Positions 1 to 9,126 of a stretch of 33,063 nucleotides of DNA are shown here, piece by piece. The notes beneath the pieces were generated by a model. It ran no database searches. It saw nothing but the letters and a program-made list of their open reading frames with translations, and was not told the DNA's origin. Position 1 is the first letter of the stretch. Every line of letters begins with the position of its first letter. A program made the translations under genes and the position numbers. The DNA is from Bacteroidia bacterium (GTDB lineage: Bacteria > Bacteroidota > Bacteroidia > SpSt-205), in the NCBI GenBank assembly GCA_025054525.1, contig JANWZJ010000014.1, forward strand, positions 1 to 33,063. The letters are read 5' to 3'.

Positions 1-576
1 AATCGTGCGGTCTTCATTGTTCCCATAATCCGCCGCTGAACCCCCACTATCAAAGAAACCCGCTCCCCCACAGCAGGTAGCTGCTGAGAGATCTACTGTC
101 TGCGGCGATGCAGGCATGTTGTACATACAAGCGGTACCCGAGGTGACACACAGCAGTCGCGCACGCCAGCCTCGCCTTACGATCGAAGCATCTGACTTGA
201 AGCGGAAAGTTACTTGGTTGCCGGTGGTGCGGAGCATGAAGGGACCACCTGCCACCCCATTCAAGATAGCAAGAAGTGGAGCCGAGGTATTCGGCCCATC
301 ATATACCCAGAGCGTATCGAAGCCCTGTTCAGTATCAAAGCTATCAAACCGCATTTCTATTTGATCGGGTGGGGAGGCAGTGAGTGTGAGAGTGCCATCT
401 TCATTGTTTGAATACGCATTATCCAACCCACTGTCTAAGAATAGCGTACCTGTAGCACAACATGCCCCAAGGTTTTGCGTAGTACTACCCGATGTGGGCG
501 TCGTGAAGGTACACTGAGCCCGTACTGCGCCCACCAGCAGGAGGGCGGCTGTGAGAGTGAGTATAAGGTTTCGCAT
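1..576 (-). CDS. CUB-repeat secreted protein, N-terminal part (runs off left edge)
   Basis: Open reading frame of 192 codons from the ATG at 576 to the window edge with no stop, so the C-terminus is missing. It starts with a clear signal peptide (MRNLILTLTAALLLVGAVRA, then QC). One whole CUB-like domain follows, with the Cys-Cys pair, the DSG and NNED motifs and the FDTLWVYDGPNTSAP strand. A second begins at about residue 152 (TACMYNMP, CCGG, FFDSGG, NNEDRTI). The domain order matches the first two domains of the neighbouring 885-aa protein, so the two are tandem paralogues. CUB domains are extracellular beta-sandwich binding modules. A T9SS sorting domain is expected beyond the edge by analogy, but is not seen. 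The ATG lies four bases after a TATATTTG -7 box, which supports this start. Confidence 0.85.
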   Translation of the reverse strand, partial: MRNLILTLTAALLLVGAVRAQCTFTTPTSGSTTQNLGACCATGTLFLDSGLDNAYSNNEDGTLTLTASPPDQIEMRFDSFDTEQGFDTLWVYDGPNTSAPLLAILNGVAGGPFMLRTTGNQVTFRFKSDASIVRRGWRARLLCVTSGTACMYNMPASPQTVDLSAATCCGGAGFFDSGGSAADYGNNEDRTI

Positions 577-580
577 AGGG

Positions 581-588
581 CAAATATA
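581..588 (-). promoter_or_regulatory. Bacteroidota-type -7 box (TATATTTG)
   Basis: On the minus strand TATATTTG matches the TAnnTTTG consensus perfectly. It is separated by only CCCT from the ATG at 576. With the usual distance from -7 box to transcription start, the transcript would begin at or next to the start codon (leaderless). No clear -33 TTG was identified. Confidence 0.6.
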
Positions 589-630
589 AGTAAAATCCCC
601 CAGAGAATAATGACATTCCCAACCTAAGTT

Positions 631-667
631 TTGAAAATAAAAAGCCCCTCGGCGATGGTTCCGAGGG
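631..667 (-). terminator. Rho-independent terminator of the CUB-repeat gene
   Basis: Read on the minus strand, CCCTCGG (667-661) pairs perfectly with CCGAGGG (652-646) around an 8-base loop. It is followed directly by GCTTTTTATTTTC, a U-rich tract. It lies 26 bases past the stop of the 885-aa gene and insulates it from the next CUB gene. Confidence 0.75.
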
Positions 668-692
668 ACTCTAGGGATGCGTAGAAGGGGAC

Positions 693-3350
693 TTACTCTA
701 CGACCCAGCGCAGGTGCACTGGCTCCCCAGTGCGCGTCCAGCCTTCTATGAGGAAGATACCCTGCGCGGGGCTATTGAGCTCCCAGCGGGTGCTTTCGCC
801 GAAGGCTTCCCAGAGCAGCCGTCCACCGAGGTCCCACACTCGCACATGTACCAGCGGCTGGGAAGTTTCCAGCACCGAAAGACCTGTGGAAGGGTTCGGG
901 TAGAGCGTGGCTTTGACTGCGTTAGCGGGTGCTGCGACACCTGTGGCTGTCAGACAGGTAGCTTGGGCTTTCCAGCCGAGACGCCTGCGTCCGCTCTTGC
1001 CTACATATAGTAGGGTGAGGGCATTCCCCGAGCTGGTAACAGTAACGGCTTCACTCGCAGAGATGATACCCGAACGCCTAAAGATGGGCGTACCCGTAGG
1101 AGAGGCCCCATTATAGATATAGAGGGTATCCGTGGAGGGTGGGGCACCCGCCAGATTGAGGGTATCAAAGCTGATCCGAATTCGCCCTGAGCTGACCCGC
1201 AGGATTAGCGTATCCGTAGTGAAAGGTTGAGGAGCTCCAGCATCGCCTCCACTGTCGTAGATAATAGAAGAGCCCGAGCAGCAGCCTACTGTGTTGAGGT
1301 TAATGTCATTCTTGGTATTCGGAGGGACGAAGAAGGTGCACCCCAGCGTACCTGGTGTATTATGGCATCGTACATTAGAAACCCACCCTGCTCTCACGCC
1401 CCCTGTGTCAGAGAAAAATTGAATAGTTAAGCTATTCTCTGTGCTAATAATGGGCGGAATACCTGAGAGAGAGCCTGTAAGCGCGTTAATCTGCCGATGA
1501 TTTATGCTAGGACCATCATAGATATACACGAGGTCATTCGCCCGCTCCGTGTTGAAGGTCGTGAACTGCAATCGCACATACTGACCTGCAGGAGCCGTAT
1601 AGGTAATAATGCGATTTTCGTTATTCGTATAAGACCCAGTAGGTCCCCCGCTGTCGTGGAAACTTGCGCCAGAGGCACCACAGCAGCCTGGCGTGAGAGA
1701 GCCTAAGTCTATATTCAGGATTGCCAGAGGCATATTGATATTGCAGTAGTTGACGGGGTAGCACTCTAGCATAGCTATCCAGCCTGACGCTGTACCAGTA
1801 CTATTAGAGACAAAACGGAAAGTGAGAAAGCGTCCCCAACTTACAATGGTACGCACGAGGTTAGGAGCCCCAACAAGTTGTGCAGCTATGGGGGAGTTTG
1901 CATCAGGTCCGTCATGAACGAATAAAGTGTCTCCCGGCGCTATGACCAGCGAAGGACCGAAATGGACTCTTAGCGCTTGACCCACAGGTGCTTGGAAGGT
2001 AATGATGCGGTTTTGATTATCCCCATAGTTAGCTCCTGACCCCCCGCTGTCAAAGAAGGGGACAGCCCCACAGCAGTTAACTGCGCCTAAATCCACTACT
2101 TGGGGGTCAGCGGGCATAGTGTAAAGGCAGGCTGTTCCCGAAGTCACGCATCTGAGCGTAGCATACCAACCTCGCATCGTTTCATTTACATCCGATTTGA
2201 AGCGGAAGGTAACTTGATTGCCTGTACTGCGCAGGATGAAGGGCCCCCCAGCTATACCCGTGAGTACCGCCAAAACAGGCGATGAAGTGTTGGGACCTTC
2301 ATACACCCATAGTGTATCCCGTCTTGGTTCTACTTCAAACGTATCAAAGCGTATTTCTATCTGCTGACCCGAAGGAGCCACATAAGTGATGGTACGGTCT
2401 TCATTATTATCATAGTTACCGCCGCCACCACTATCCAAGAATACCGCACCCCCTGCACAACATCCCGCAGCATTTATATCTATAGTCGCAGGAATGGGAG
2501 GCATCGTGGTATTGCATGCGCTGATAGCATAACATTCTACCATAGCTATCCAGCCTGCTCGGTTACCCGCACCATTAGATACGAATCGAAAGGTTAGACT
2601 TTGTCCTATGGTAGCGGTAGAGCTTACGGAAATTGGGGAGCCCGAGAGTTTAGCGACTACGGGTGCGGAGGCATTAGGTCCGTTGTGTATGTACAGGGTA
2701 TCGCCTGGAGCTATTCGGAAAGAAGGTCCGAAATGGACACGCAGTCCCTGTCCCGCAGGTGCTTGGAAGGTTATAGTTCGGTCTTCGTTATCTCCGTAGT
2801 TGCCAGCTCCTCCGCCGCTATCAAAGAATATCGCTCCACCGCAGCAGTTAGCCGTCGACAAATCTACCACTTGGGAAGTGGCTGGCATAGTGTATATGCA
2901 CGCTGTCCCCGAAGAAACACACCGCAAAGTAGCTCGCCAACCTCTAAGCACCGTTCCATCATCCGATTTGAAGCGGAAGGTAATTTGATTGCCCGTACTG
3001 CGAAGCATGAAAGGCCCGCCTGCGACGCCATTGAGGACAGCCAGCAGGGGAGCAGAGGGGTCTGCCCCATCATGGACCCATAGCGTATCATAGCCAGTCT
3101 CTACTTGGAAAGTGTCAAAGCGCACTTCTACTTGTTGACCTGAGGGCGCTGAGAAAGTAACGACCCCGTTCTCGTTATCGGCATAATCGCTACCCCCACC
3201 ACTATCTAAGAAGACTGCGCCGCTCCCACAACAGGCTGTGAGGTCATGGGTTACATTGCCCGAAGTAGGCATGATATAGGTACAGGTCTGCGCCCCAAGC
3301 ATGCTCCAGCCCACTCCAAGCATCACTGCCGTGATTCTAAAGCTTCGCAT
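693..3350 (-). CDS. Six-CUB-domain secreted protein with T9SS sorting domain
   Basis: 885 residues. The signal peptide is residues 1-20 (cut at SMLGA/QTC). Six CUB-like domains of about 125-130 residues follow, roughly 23-148, 151-276, 279-405, 410-540, 542-675 and 680-800. Each has a CC pair, a DSGG stretch, a Y..N(E/Q) motif and a DTL(W/Y/F)V(H/Y)(D/N/E)G strand. The C-terminal ~73 residues (LYPNPSTG..., VWDLGGRLLW) are a typical type A T9SS sorting domain, so the protein is probably exported through the outer membrane and held on the surface. Domains 1 and 3 resemble each other closely, as do 2 and 4, so an A-B unit appears to have been duplicated; 5 and 6 are more diverged. An intrinsic terminator follows the gene. 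What the CUB domains bind is unknown. Confidence 0.9.
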   Translation of the reverse strand: MRSFRITAVMLGVGWSMLGAQTCTYIMPTSGNVTHDLTACCGSGAVFLDSGGGSDYADNENGVVTFSAPSGQQVEVRFDTFQVETGYDTLWVHDGADPSAPLLAVLNGVAGGPFMLRSTGNQITFRFKSDDGTVLRGWRATLRCVSSGTACIYTMPATSQVVDLSTANCCGGAIFFDSGGGAGNYGDNEDRTITFQAPAGQGLRVHFGPSFRIAPGDTLYIHNGPNASAPVVAKLSGSPISVSSTATIGQSLTFRFVSNGAGNRAGWIAMVECYAISACNTTMPPIPATIDINAAGCCAGGAVFLDSGGGGNYDNNEDRTITYVAPSGQQIEIRFDTFEVEPRRDTLWVYEGPNTSSPVLAVLTGIAGGPFILRSTGNQVTFRFKSDVNETMRGWYATLRCVTSGTACLYTMPADPQVVDLGAVNCCGAVPFFDSGGSGANYGDNQNRIITFQAPVGQALRVHFGPSLVIAPGDTLFVHDGPDANSPIAAQLVGAPNLVRTIVSWGRFLTFRFVSNSTGTASGWIAMLECYPVNYCNINMPLAILNIDLGSLTPGCCGASGASFHDSGGPTGSYTNNENRIITYTAPAGQYVRLQFTTFNTERANDLVYIYDGPSINHRQINALTGSLSGIPPIISTENSLTIQFFSDTGGVRAGWVSNVRCHNTPGTLGCTFFVPPNTKNDINLNTVGCCSGSSIIYDSGGDAGAPQPFTTDTLILRVSSGRIRISFDTLNLAGAPPSTDTLYIYNGASPTGTPIFRRSGIISASEAVTVTSSGNALTLLYVGKSGRRRLGWKAQATCLTATGVAAPANAVKATLYPNPSTGLSVLETSQPLVHVRVWDLGGRLLWEAFGESTRWELNSPAQGIFLIEGWTRTGEPVHLRWVVE

Positions 3351-3412
3351 GGGGTGAAGTTAGGAAAAATCACTGGCTAAATGTCAAGCCCTACCATTTT
3401 TGAAAAAGTATA

Positions 3413-4072
3413 TCATGGCAGCTTCCCTCTGCGCCAGGCCCGGAAGGTATTCGCACTCTCGCCGTAGGAAAAGTAATCTAAAAGCCCTATGCGTTCCACG
3501 ACATACAGTTTCTGTCTCCAAGGTTCGGAGGATGCATCAAATCCGAAGAAGGTATAAGCTGCTAATAGCCCTTTGAGATAGCCTCGCAAGGCTGCATAAA
3601 CGATAGGGGCAACGGGGGGATTTTCTGGAAGGGTAAGCCAGACTTCCGCTGCGGTGCGCCCTAATCCCCCCATCTGTCGAATCAAGTATCCCGTAAGTGT
3701 CGTATCGCCGGTAACTCGCTGCTCAGCTTCACTAAGGATTGCTATAAGCGTCGTATTCTCTACGCCCTTATCGGATAAAGGGAACAGCACATGCGCTAAC
3801 TGAAGGCTATCCGCTCCTACATATTTTTTCACCTTGTGAAGAAGGATGGACAGAGAGTCTGGCTGGGATAGATACAGCTGGGCTATCTCCCGGAAGAACC
3901 GGTCATGCCATTCTACTTCTCGGACCTCTTCCATGACAGGGCGCAGGCGCGGAAGCCAACCCTGCTGACTCGTATCGCGCACATAAGAGACCATTTTGTA
4001 ATGGATTTGCCGATAAAGCAGCGGCTGTTGGGCTACAAGCACACCCGCCACAAGCAGAAGCACTTTCATCAT
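3413..4072 (-). CDS. Exported protein of unknown function
   Basis: I do not recognise a family. From the ATG at 4072 it is about 219 residues. A short hydrophobic N-terminus (MMKVLLLVAGVLVAQQ) looks like a signal peptide. The rest is mainly helical and soluble in character with no obvious catalytic motif. An in-frame TTG at 4078 is also open, but it lies inside a GATATTTG -7-like element three bases before the ATG, so the ATG is preferred. It is divergent from the RelA/SpoT gene and sits upstream of the 885-aa CUB gene on the same strand, with a 62-base gap. It might be cotranscribed with that gene. Confidence 0.7.
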   Translation of the reverse strand: MMKVLLLVAGVLVAQQPLLYRQIHYKMVSYVRDTSQQGWLPRLRPVMEEVREVEWHDRFFREIAQLYLSQPDSLSILLHKVKKYVGADSLQLAHVLFPLSDKGVENTTLIAILSEAEQRVTGDTTLTGYLIRQMGGLGRTAAEVWLTLPENPPVAPIVYAALRGYLKGLLAAYTFFGFDASSEPWRQKLYVVERIGLLDYFSYGESANTFRAWRRGKLP

Positions 4073-4075
4073 AGA

Positions 4076-4083
4076 CAAATATC
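4076..4083 (-). promoter_or_regulatory. -7-like box for the exported-protein gene
   Basis: Minus-strand GATATTTG matches five of the six fixed positions of TAnnTTTG and lies three bases before the ATG at 4072. It is in a ~29-base divergent gap that also holds the promoter of the RelA/SpoT gene. Confidence 0.4.
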
Positions 4084-4088
4084 TCTTA

Positions 4089-4097
4089 TATTATTTG
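4089..4097 (+). promoter_or_regulatory. -7-like box for the RelA/SpoT gene
   Basis: TATTATTTG ends four bases before the ATG at 4102. The TTTG half is perfect but the TA pair is one base too far away for the strict consensus. The four-base distance repeats what is seen at other genes in the window. Confidence 0.35.
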
Positions 4098-4101
4098 CCG
4101 T

Positions 4102-6318
4102 ATGTCAGATGCTTGGGCGACTCACTTCACCCCCGCCGAACAAACCGAAATCATACGAAGCTATCGCCGATTGCTGTGCGCTTGTAATCAATTCTTAGAC
4201 AAATCGGGTAGAGCCGAACTGCGCAAGGCTTTCCGTTTCGCTTTAGAACAGCACAGCGACATGCGTAGGCGCTCCGGCGAACCTTACATTCTGCATCCTA
4301 TTGCCGTAGCGCTCATCCTCGTCCGGGAAATCGGACTTAAAGATTTACACGCCGTAATGGCTGCCCTTCTACACGATGTCTTGGAGGATACCGATACAGA
4401 AATAGACACCCTCCGTAAGTATTTCGGGGATACTGTAGCTCGTTTGGTAGAAGGACTCACCAAAATCACCCGCGTCCAAAGTTCCGTAGATTCTGCACAA
4501 GCGGAGACCTTTCGCAAGATTCTCCTGACGATGGCAGACGATATTCGGGTAGCTCTGATTAAGTTAGCGGATCGCTTACATAATCTACGCACACTCTCCG
4601 GCATTAAGCCAGATAAGCAGGCAAAGATTCTCGCAGAAACGGAATATATCTATGTTCCAATAGCACATCGCTTGGGCCTTTATACGCTACGCAGTCAGAT
4701 GGAAGATATTATCTTGAAGTACCGTCAGCCTGAGGTGTATGCAGCCCTTGAGCAGAAACTGCAAGAAACTGCACGAGAAAGAGAGCGGTATATTCAGCGG
4801 TTCATAGAGCCGATAGAGAGACGCATTCGGGAGGAAATAGCAGTTAGATTCAAGATAGAGAGCCGCGTCAAAGCTATCAGTTCCATTTACCAAAAAATGC
4901 AGCGGCAAAATGTGCAGTTTGCGCAAGTGTATGACATTTTTGCAGTGAGAATCATTTTAGATTCGCCTCCTGAAACTGAAAAAGCGGATTGCTGGCGGGT
5001 GTATTCTATTGTAACCTCTTTGTATCCGCCTAATCTCCAGCGTTTGCGGGACTGGCTCTCCCAACCAAAGTCCACTGGTTATGAAGCCCTGCATATTACG
5101 GTCATGGGACCTGAAGGCAAATGGGTAGAAGTGCAAATCCGCTCTAAGCGCATGCATGAAACCGCTGAGTATGGCTTAGTAGCCCACTGGCGCTATAAGG
5201 CAGCCCAAAACGGACGCCACCCAGGATACGATGAGGCGTTAGAGAGGTGGTTGGCCCGTATCCGCAGCCTCTTAGAGAATCCCGAAATCTCCACCGTAGA
5301 ACTGCTGAGCGAACTCCATCCCGACATAGCCCATGAGGAAGTCTATGTCTTCACGCCAAAGGGAGACCTCAAGATTCTACCAGCGGGCGCTACCGCTCTG
5401 GACTTTGCTTATGAGATTCACTCGGATATAGGGCGACGCGCCATCGCCGCTAAGGTAAACGGACGCCCAGTACTGCTTAACTACGTCCTCCAAAATGCCG
5501 ACCAGATAGAGATTCTCACGAGTGAGCGAGCCGAACCGACCGAAGAACAGCTCCGCTTCGTGAAGACAGGACGCGCTCGGCTCAAGATTCGCGAATACCT
5601 GAAGCAGCAGCGCAAACAAGCCATAGAACGAGGAAAAGCCATATTTGACTGGCGATTAAGGCATTTAGGGATTTATCCGAGCGACCCTGTAATCCGCGAA
5701 CTGCTCTGGTATCTCCACATTCCGAACTTAGAAGATTTTTGGTATCGGTTGGGCACCCATCAAGTAGATTTAGCTCGTGTGCAAGAATTCATGCGGCTCA
5801 AGCGCCTCTCGCAAGGCACTACGCCAATCGTAGATCAGCTCTCCCAACAACTTGGTCTGCTCAGTGGCGCACCCGAAGTAGGACACGAGGACGAACCCCA
5901 TACTTATGCCTCTTGCTGCTATCCAGTGCCTTTTGATGCTATCATGGGGTATGTAACGGCAGAAGGGCTTATTGTCCATCGCACGACCTGCCGAGAAATC
6001 CAACGACTCCTCTCTTTAGACAGCCAGAAGGTTCGCCCCCTTCGCTGGACTCCCACTCCTACAAAGCCTTTTTTAGCAGCTCTTCTCTTAGAAGGAGAAG
6101 ACCGGGTAGGTATGCTCTTAGATATTGTCAAAGTGATTTCCCTACGAAAGCGAAAAAATATCCGCTCCATTCGCATAGAAGGTCAAGCCTCCTACTTTCA
6201 GGGCATCGTAGAGTTATACGTATATAACGAGCCCGAACTGCGCAGTCTTATCCACGAATTATCCCAAGTTCGGGGGCTAATTCGGATAGAGCGGTATCAA
6301 GCCCCACTAACTCCCTAA
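4102..6318 (+). CDS. rsh: Bifunctional (p)ppGpp synthetase/hydrolase, RelA/SpoT homologue
   Basis: 738 residues, the usual length for long RSH enzymes that make and break the alarmone (p)ppGpp. The N-terminal HD hydrolase domain is complete: ILHP with His65, HD at 91-92 followed by VLEDT, and DRLHNLRT near 157-164. The synthetase domain (about 230-385) has YDIFAVRII and STGYEALH. It carries RLRD at about 314-317 where bifunctional enzymes have RxKD and RelA-type synthetases have ExDD, so both activities are likely. A TGS domain (EVYVFTPKGD, about 413-475) and a C-terminal ACT domain (about 660-735) follow. The ATG is four bases after a TTTG-ending box. The ABC transporter gene starts 12 bases downstream. 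Assignment as the cell's main stringent-response enzyme is inference. Confidence 0.95.
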   Translation: MSDAWATHFTPAEQTEIIRSYRRLLCACNQFLDKSGRAELRKAFRFALEQHSDMRRRSGEPYILHPIAVALILVREIGLKDLHAVMAALLHDVLEDTDTEIDTLRKYFGDTVARLVEGLTKITRVQSSVDSAQAETFRKILLTMADDIRVALIKLADRLHNLRTLSGIKPDKQAKILAETEYIYVPIAHRLGLYTLRSQMEDIILKYRQPEVYAALEQKLQETARERERYIQRFIEPIERRIREEIAVRFKIESRVKAISSIYQKMQRQNVQFAQVYDIFAVRIILDSPPETEKADCWRVYSIVTSLYPPNLQRLRDWLSQPKSTGYEALHITVMGPEGKWVEVQIRSKRMHETAEYGLVAHWRYKAAQNGRHPGYDEALERWLARIRSLLENPEISTVELLSELHPDIAHEEVYVFTPKGDLKILPAGATALDFAYEIHSDIGRRAIAAKVNGRPVLLNYVLQNADQIEILTSERAEPTEEQLRFVKTGRARLKIREYLKQQRKQAIERGKAIFDWRLRHLGIYPSDPVIRELLWYLHIPNLEDFWYRLGTHQVDLARVQEFMRLKRLSQGTTPIVDQLSQQLGLLSGAPEVGHEDEPHTYASCCYPVPFDAIMGYVTAEGLIVHRTTCREIQRLLSLDSQKVRPLRWTPTPTKPFLAALLLEGEDRVGMLLDIVKVISLRKRKNIRSIRIEGQASYFQGIVELYVYNEPELRSLIHELSQVRGLIRIERYQAPLTP

Positions 6319-6330
6319 AATTGCAACCCA

Positions 6331-9126
6331 ATGCAGGAAGTACTCTTAGATAGTCTGCTCCGCATATTAGCTAATTTCACTTTGCATGGCAGCTTCTCCT
6401 CTAAAGAAGAAGCGGTATTGCGTCAACTTCTATTAGAGTTAGGGGTTGAGCCTCAGCAAGAAATGCACAAGATTCAGCAGTACATGCTGAACTCCAGAGA
6501 GATTGAGCCTGTCCTATTAGCCCGTAACGTACGCCAACGATTACCTCGCCCGCTCCGCTACCTACTTTTTGCCTATGTACTGCAGCTTGCGTATTCGGAT
6601 AGAGTGCTGCGCGAGGAGGAGCAGCGACTGATAAACATATTAGGCGCAGAGTTTGAAATAACGCCGAGCGAGTCGGTACTTCTTCAGCTTTTTGCCCAGG
6701 AGAGTCGGATACGCGGCATAGATTCGCCGCAGATATTGATTGTGGGGGCTGCGGATAAAGAAGTAGCGCCTTCGGTGCGGCATCTCCAGCTTAATCTACC
6801 TGGCTATATTGCGTTTTTGTACCTGCCTTCAGTGGAGCTGACACTCATGCGACTGGTGGGCCCTCGGATGGAAGCCCATCTGAATGGACAGTGGATTCAT
6901 GGAGATGTTATTCGGGTATTCCCCGAAGGCGCTTTATTACGCGTGAAGGGTTACACGCTTACCTACAAGGAGATAATAGAACAGTTCCGTCCGGCTCCCT
7001 TCCAAGAGCGCGTGCTGTGGGAAGTACGCAAGGTCTCCTACAAGTTCAAGAATGGCCGTACCGCAATTCATCCTGTGAGCTTTGAGGTATCACAAGGCAG
7101 GCTCGTAGGCATCATGGGACCCAGCGGCGCAGGTAAGAGTACTCTCATGCGTTTGCTCAGTGGGCAGCTCCGCCCCTCCTCTGGCAAAGTCTATCTCAAC
7201 GCCATAGACATCCATAATAACCCCAAAGCTGTGCAAGGTTTATTAGGGTATGTTCCGCAAGAGGACCTCCTCATAGAGGAACTGACGGTATGGGAGAATG
7301 TCTATTATGCGGCGCGTTTGGCGTACGACACAGATGAAGAAGCGCAAAAGGCTACGGAGACTACGCTTCGCGCATTAGGTCTTCAAAGTATCTCCGACTT
7401 ACCCGTAGGCTCGCCCCTAAACCCTGTAATCAGTGGCGGACAACGAAAAAGGGTAAATATCGCTTTAGAGGTAGTGCGTGGCCCGCTCGTTTTATTTGTA
7501 GATGAGCCGACTTCGGGCCTGTCCTCCTCAGACGCATTACAAGTCGTAGAAGTGCTCCAGTCTTTGGCGAAGGAGGGACGGATTGTATTTTTCACCCTGC
7601 ACCAGCCCTCATCCGAAATCTATAAAAAGTTAGACCAGCTACTCTTCTTAGACGAGGGAGGCTACGCAATCTATTGGGGTGCGCCCGTTGCAGGGCTGCA
7701 ACATTTTCGGCGGGCATCCGGCATCTCCGATAGCGAACAGGTAGAATGCCCCAGTTGTCGGCGAGTAGAACCCGAATCGCTTTTTGACATTATCCAGGCG
7801 CGCAGGATAGACGAGCGCGGCAAGGTATTACCCCAGCGGCATGTGCCACCCGAACGCTGGTATCAAATTTTCTGGCGAGACCACAGCCCCCCCAAAACCC
7901 AAGTAGATGTTCCCACACCCAAACCCCACCCGCCTGCTTCCCCGATGCGTCAGTGGCAAATCCTCCTGGAGCGCGAAGGCCTGCGCCGCTGGCGAAATCG
8001 ACTCGCATCTTCTGTCCTTCTCTTGGCAGCACCCATTCTCGGGCTCATCGTGGGTACGGTATTACGCTATCACCCCCCCGACCAACCCTATACCCTCTAC
8101 GAGAATGACAGTTTCCCCACAGCCCTATTTACAAACATCCTGGCGATTATCTTCTTAGGTATGCTCTCCACTGCTGAAGACCTCCTCAAAGACCGTAAGA
8201 TTCGCTTGCGAGAAGCCTTCCTCCATCTAAGCTGGAGCAGTTACCTCCATGCGAAACTCTTTTGGGTCATCCTCTTCTCTGCCCTTCAGGTTACCCTGTA
8301 CTGGGGTATAGTATCCCTTATTCTGGGGAGCTTCGCGCTATGGGGGGCTACCTGGCTGTTGCTCTTTATAGTAGCCTTGGTAAGCAATCTCCTCTCTCTC
8401 AATCTCTCTGATGCCTTTACGCAGCCTATACCTGTCTATATCTTGATTCCCATTCTCATCATACCCCAGATTGTGCTCAGTGGTGCGGTGATTCCTTTTG
8501 ATAAGTTCAATCCCCTTTTGAAAGGGGAGCGTCCTGTGCCTTTCATGGCTGACCTAAGCCTCACCCGCTGGGCCTATGAAGCTCAGGTCGTTTTGCACTT
8601 CAGCCGAAACCCTTATGAAAGACACCTCTATCCCATACACTCGGAGCAGTCCTTTTTACGCTATCACCTCCTATACGAACTACCCGAGCGCCGAGCTCGG
8701 GGGGATACCACCGCTTACCTGCGACTCTGGGGCGAAGCTGGCAAAAGTATGGCTGAGGTAGAGAGCTATCTGCGTACTCGCCTTCAACAACTCAACGGGT
8801 TAGTTTTACAGACCGAGAGCCAACTCCCGCCCGACTTCCGTCTTCGGTATCATAACGATGCCTTGGAGAAAATCGCCCTCGCTACCCAAACTAGTCAAAA
8901 GTTCGTGGCCAAAGAAGATAAATACATTCGCCTATACGAACCCGCCTATATCAATCAGCCCCAAGCTGCTTATCTCCCCTTCTTCAGCGCGATACGGTGT
9001 ATAGGTGATACTTGCCTTAGCACGCCTACATTTGACCTACTGGTACTGGTAGGAATGGGGCTTATCCTGTGGATGCTATTAGAATGGCGAGTGCTAAATA
9101 AATTGTTCTTAGGGGGTAGACCCTAA
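6331..9126 (+). CDS. ABCG-like transporter with N-terminal TerB-like region
   Basis: 931 residues in one chain. Residues 1-130 are a helical region like TerB. About 140-230 is a beta-rich region that may be FHA-like (LNGQWIHGDVIRVFPEG). The ABC ATPase spans about 232-470: Walker A GPSGAGKST near 263-271, signature SGGQRKR near 368, Walker B VLFVDEPTSG near 388-397 and the H-loop in LHQPSSE near 424. A linker with a CPSC pair precedes the ABC2-type membrane domain, which starts near residue 563 with about six helices; the last helix is at the C-terminus after a long extracytoplasmic segment. This ATPase-then-membrane order resembles ABCG half-transporters and suggests export. The substrate is unknown. 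A TAAAATTG box overlaps the upstream stop codon. The stop overlaps the next start as TAATG, so the two genes are probably coupled. Confidence 0.88.
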   Translation: MQEVLLDSLLRILANFTLHGSFSSKEEAVLRQLLLELGVEPQQEMHKIQQYMLNSREIEPVLLARNVRQRLPRPLRYLLFAYVLQLAYSDRVLREEEQRLINILGAEFEITPSESVLLQLFAQESRIRGIDSPQILIVGAADKEVAPSVRHLQLNLPGYIAFLYLPSVELTLMRLVGPRMEAHLNGQWIHGDVIRVFPEGALLRVKGYTLTYKEIIEQFRPAPFQERVLWEVRKVSYKFKNGRTAIHPVSFEVSQGRLVGIMGPSGAGKSTLMRLLSGQLRPSSGKVYLNAIDIHNNPKAVQGLLGYVPQEDLLIEELTVWENVYYAARLAYDTDEEAQKATETTLRALGLQSISDLPVGSPLNPVISGGQRKRVNIALEVVRGPLVLFVDEPTSGLSSSDALQVVEVLQSLAKEGRIVFFTLHQPSSEIYKKLDQLLFLDEGGYAIYWGAPVAGLQHFRRASGISDSEQVECPSCRRVEPESLFDIIQARRIDERGKVLPQRHVPPERWYQIFWRDHSPPKTQVDVPTPKPHPPASPMRQWQILLEREGLRRWRNRLASSVLLLAAPILGLIVGTVLRYHPPDQPYTLYENDSFPTALFTNILAIIFLGMLSTAEDLLKDRKIRLREAFLHLSWSSYLHAKLFWVILFSALQVTLYWGIVSLILGSFALWGATWLLLFIVALVSNLLSLNLSDAFTQPIPVYILIPILIIPQIVLSGAVIPFDKFNPLLKGERPVPFMADLSLTRWAYEAQVVLHFSRNPYERHLYPIHSEQSFLRYHLLYELPERRARGDTTAYLRLWGEAGKSMAEVESYLRTRLQQLNGLVLQTESQLPPDFRLRYHNDALEKIALATQTSQKFVAKEDKYIRLYEPAYINQPQAAYLPFFSAIRCIGDTCLSTPTFDLLVLVGMGLILWMLLEWRVLNKLFLGGRP

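Noticed and set aside
2601-3083. 160-codon plus-strand open frame
   Set aside because: It is antisense to the repeated CUB modules of a well-supported gene; composition follows the repeat and no family text is seen.
4073-4078. TTG start at 4078 for the exported-protein gene
   Set aside because: It lies within the -7-like box and an ATG-ATG follows at once; the extra residues add nothing to the signal peptide.
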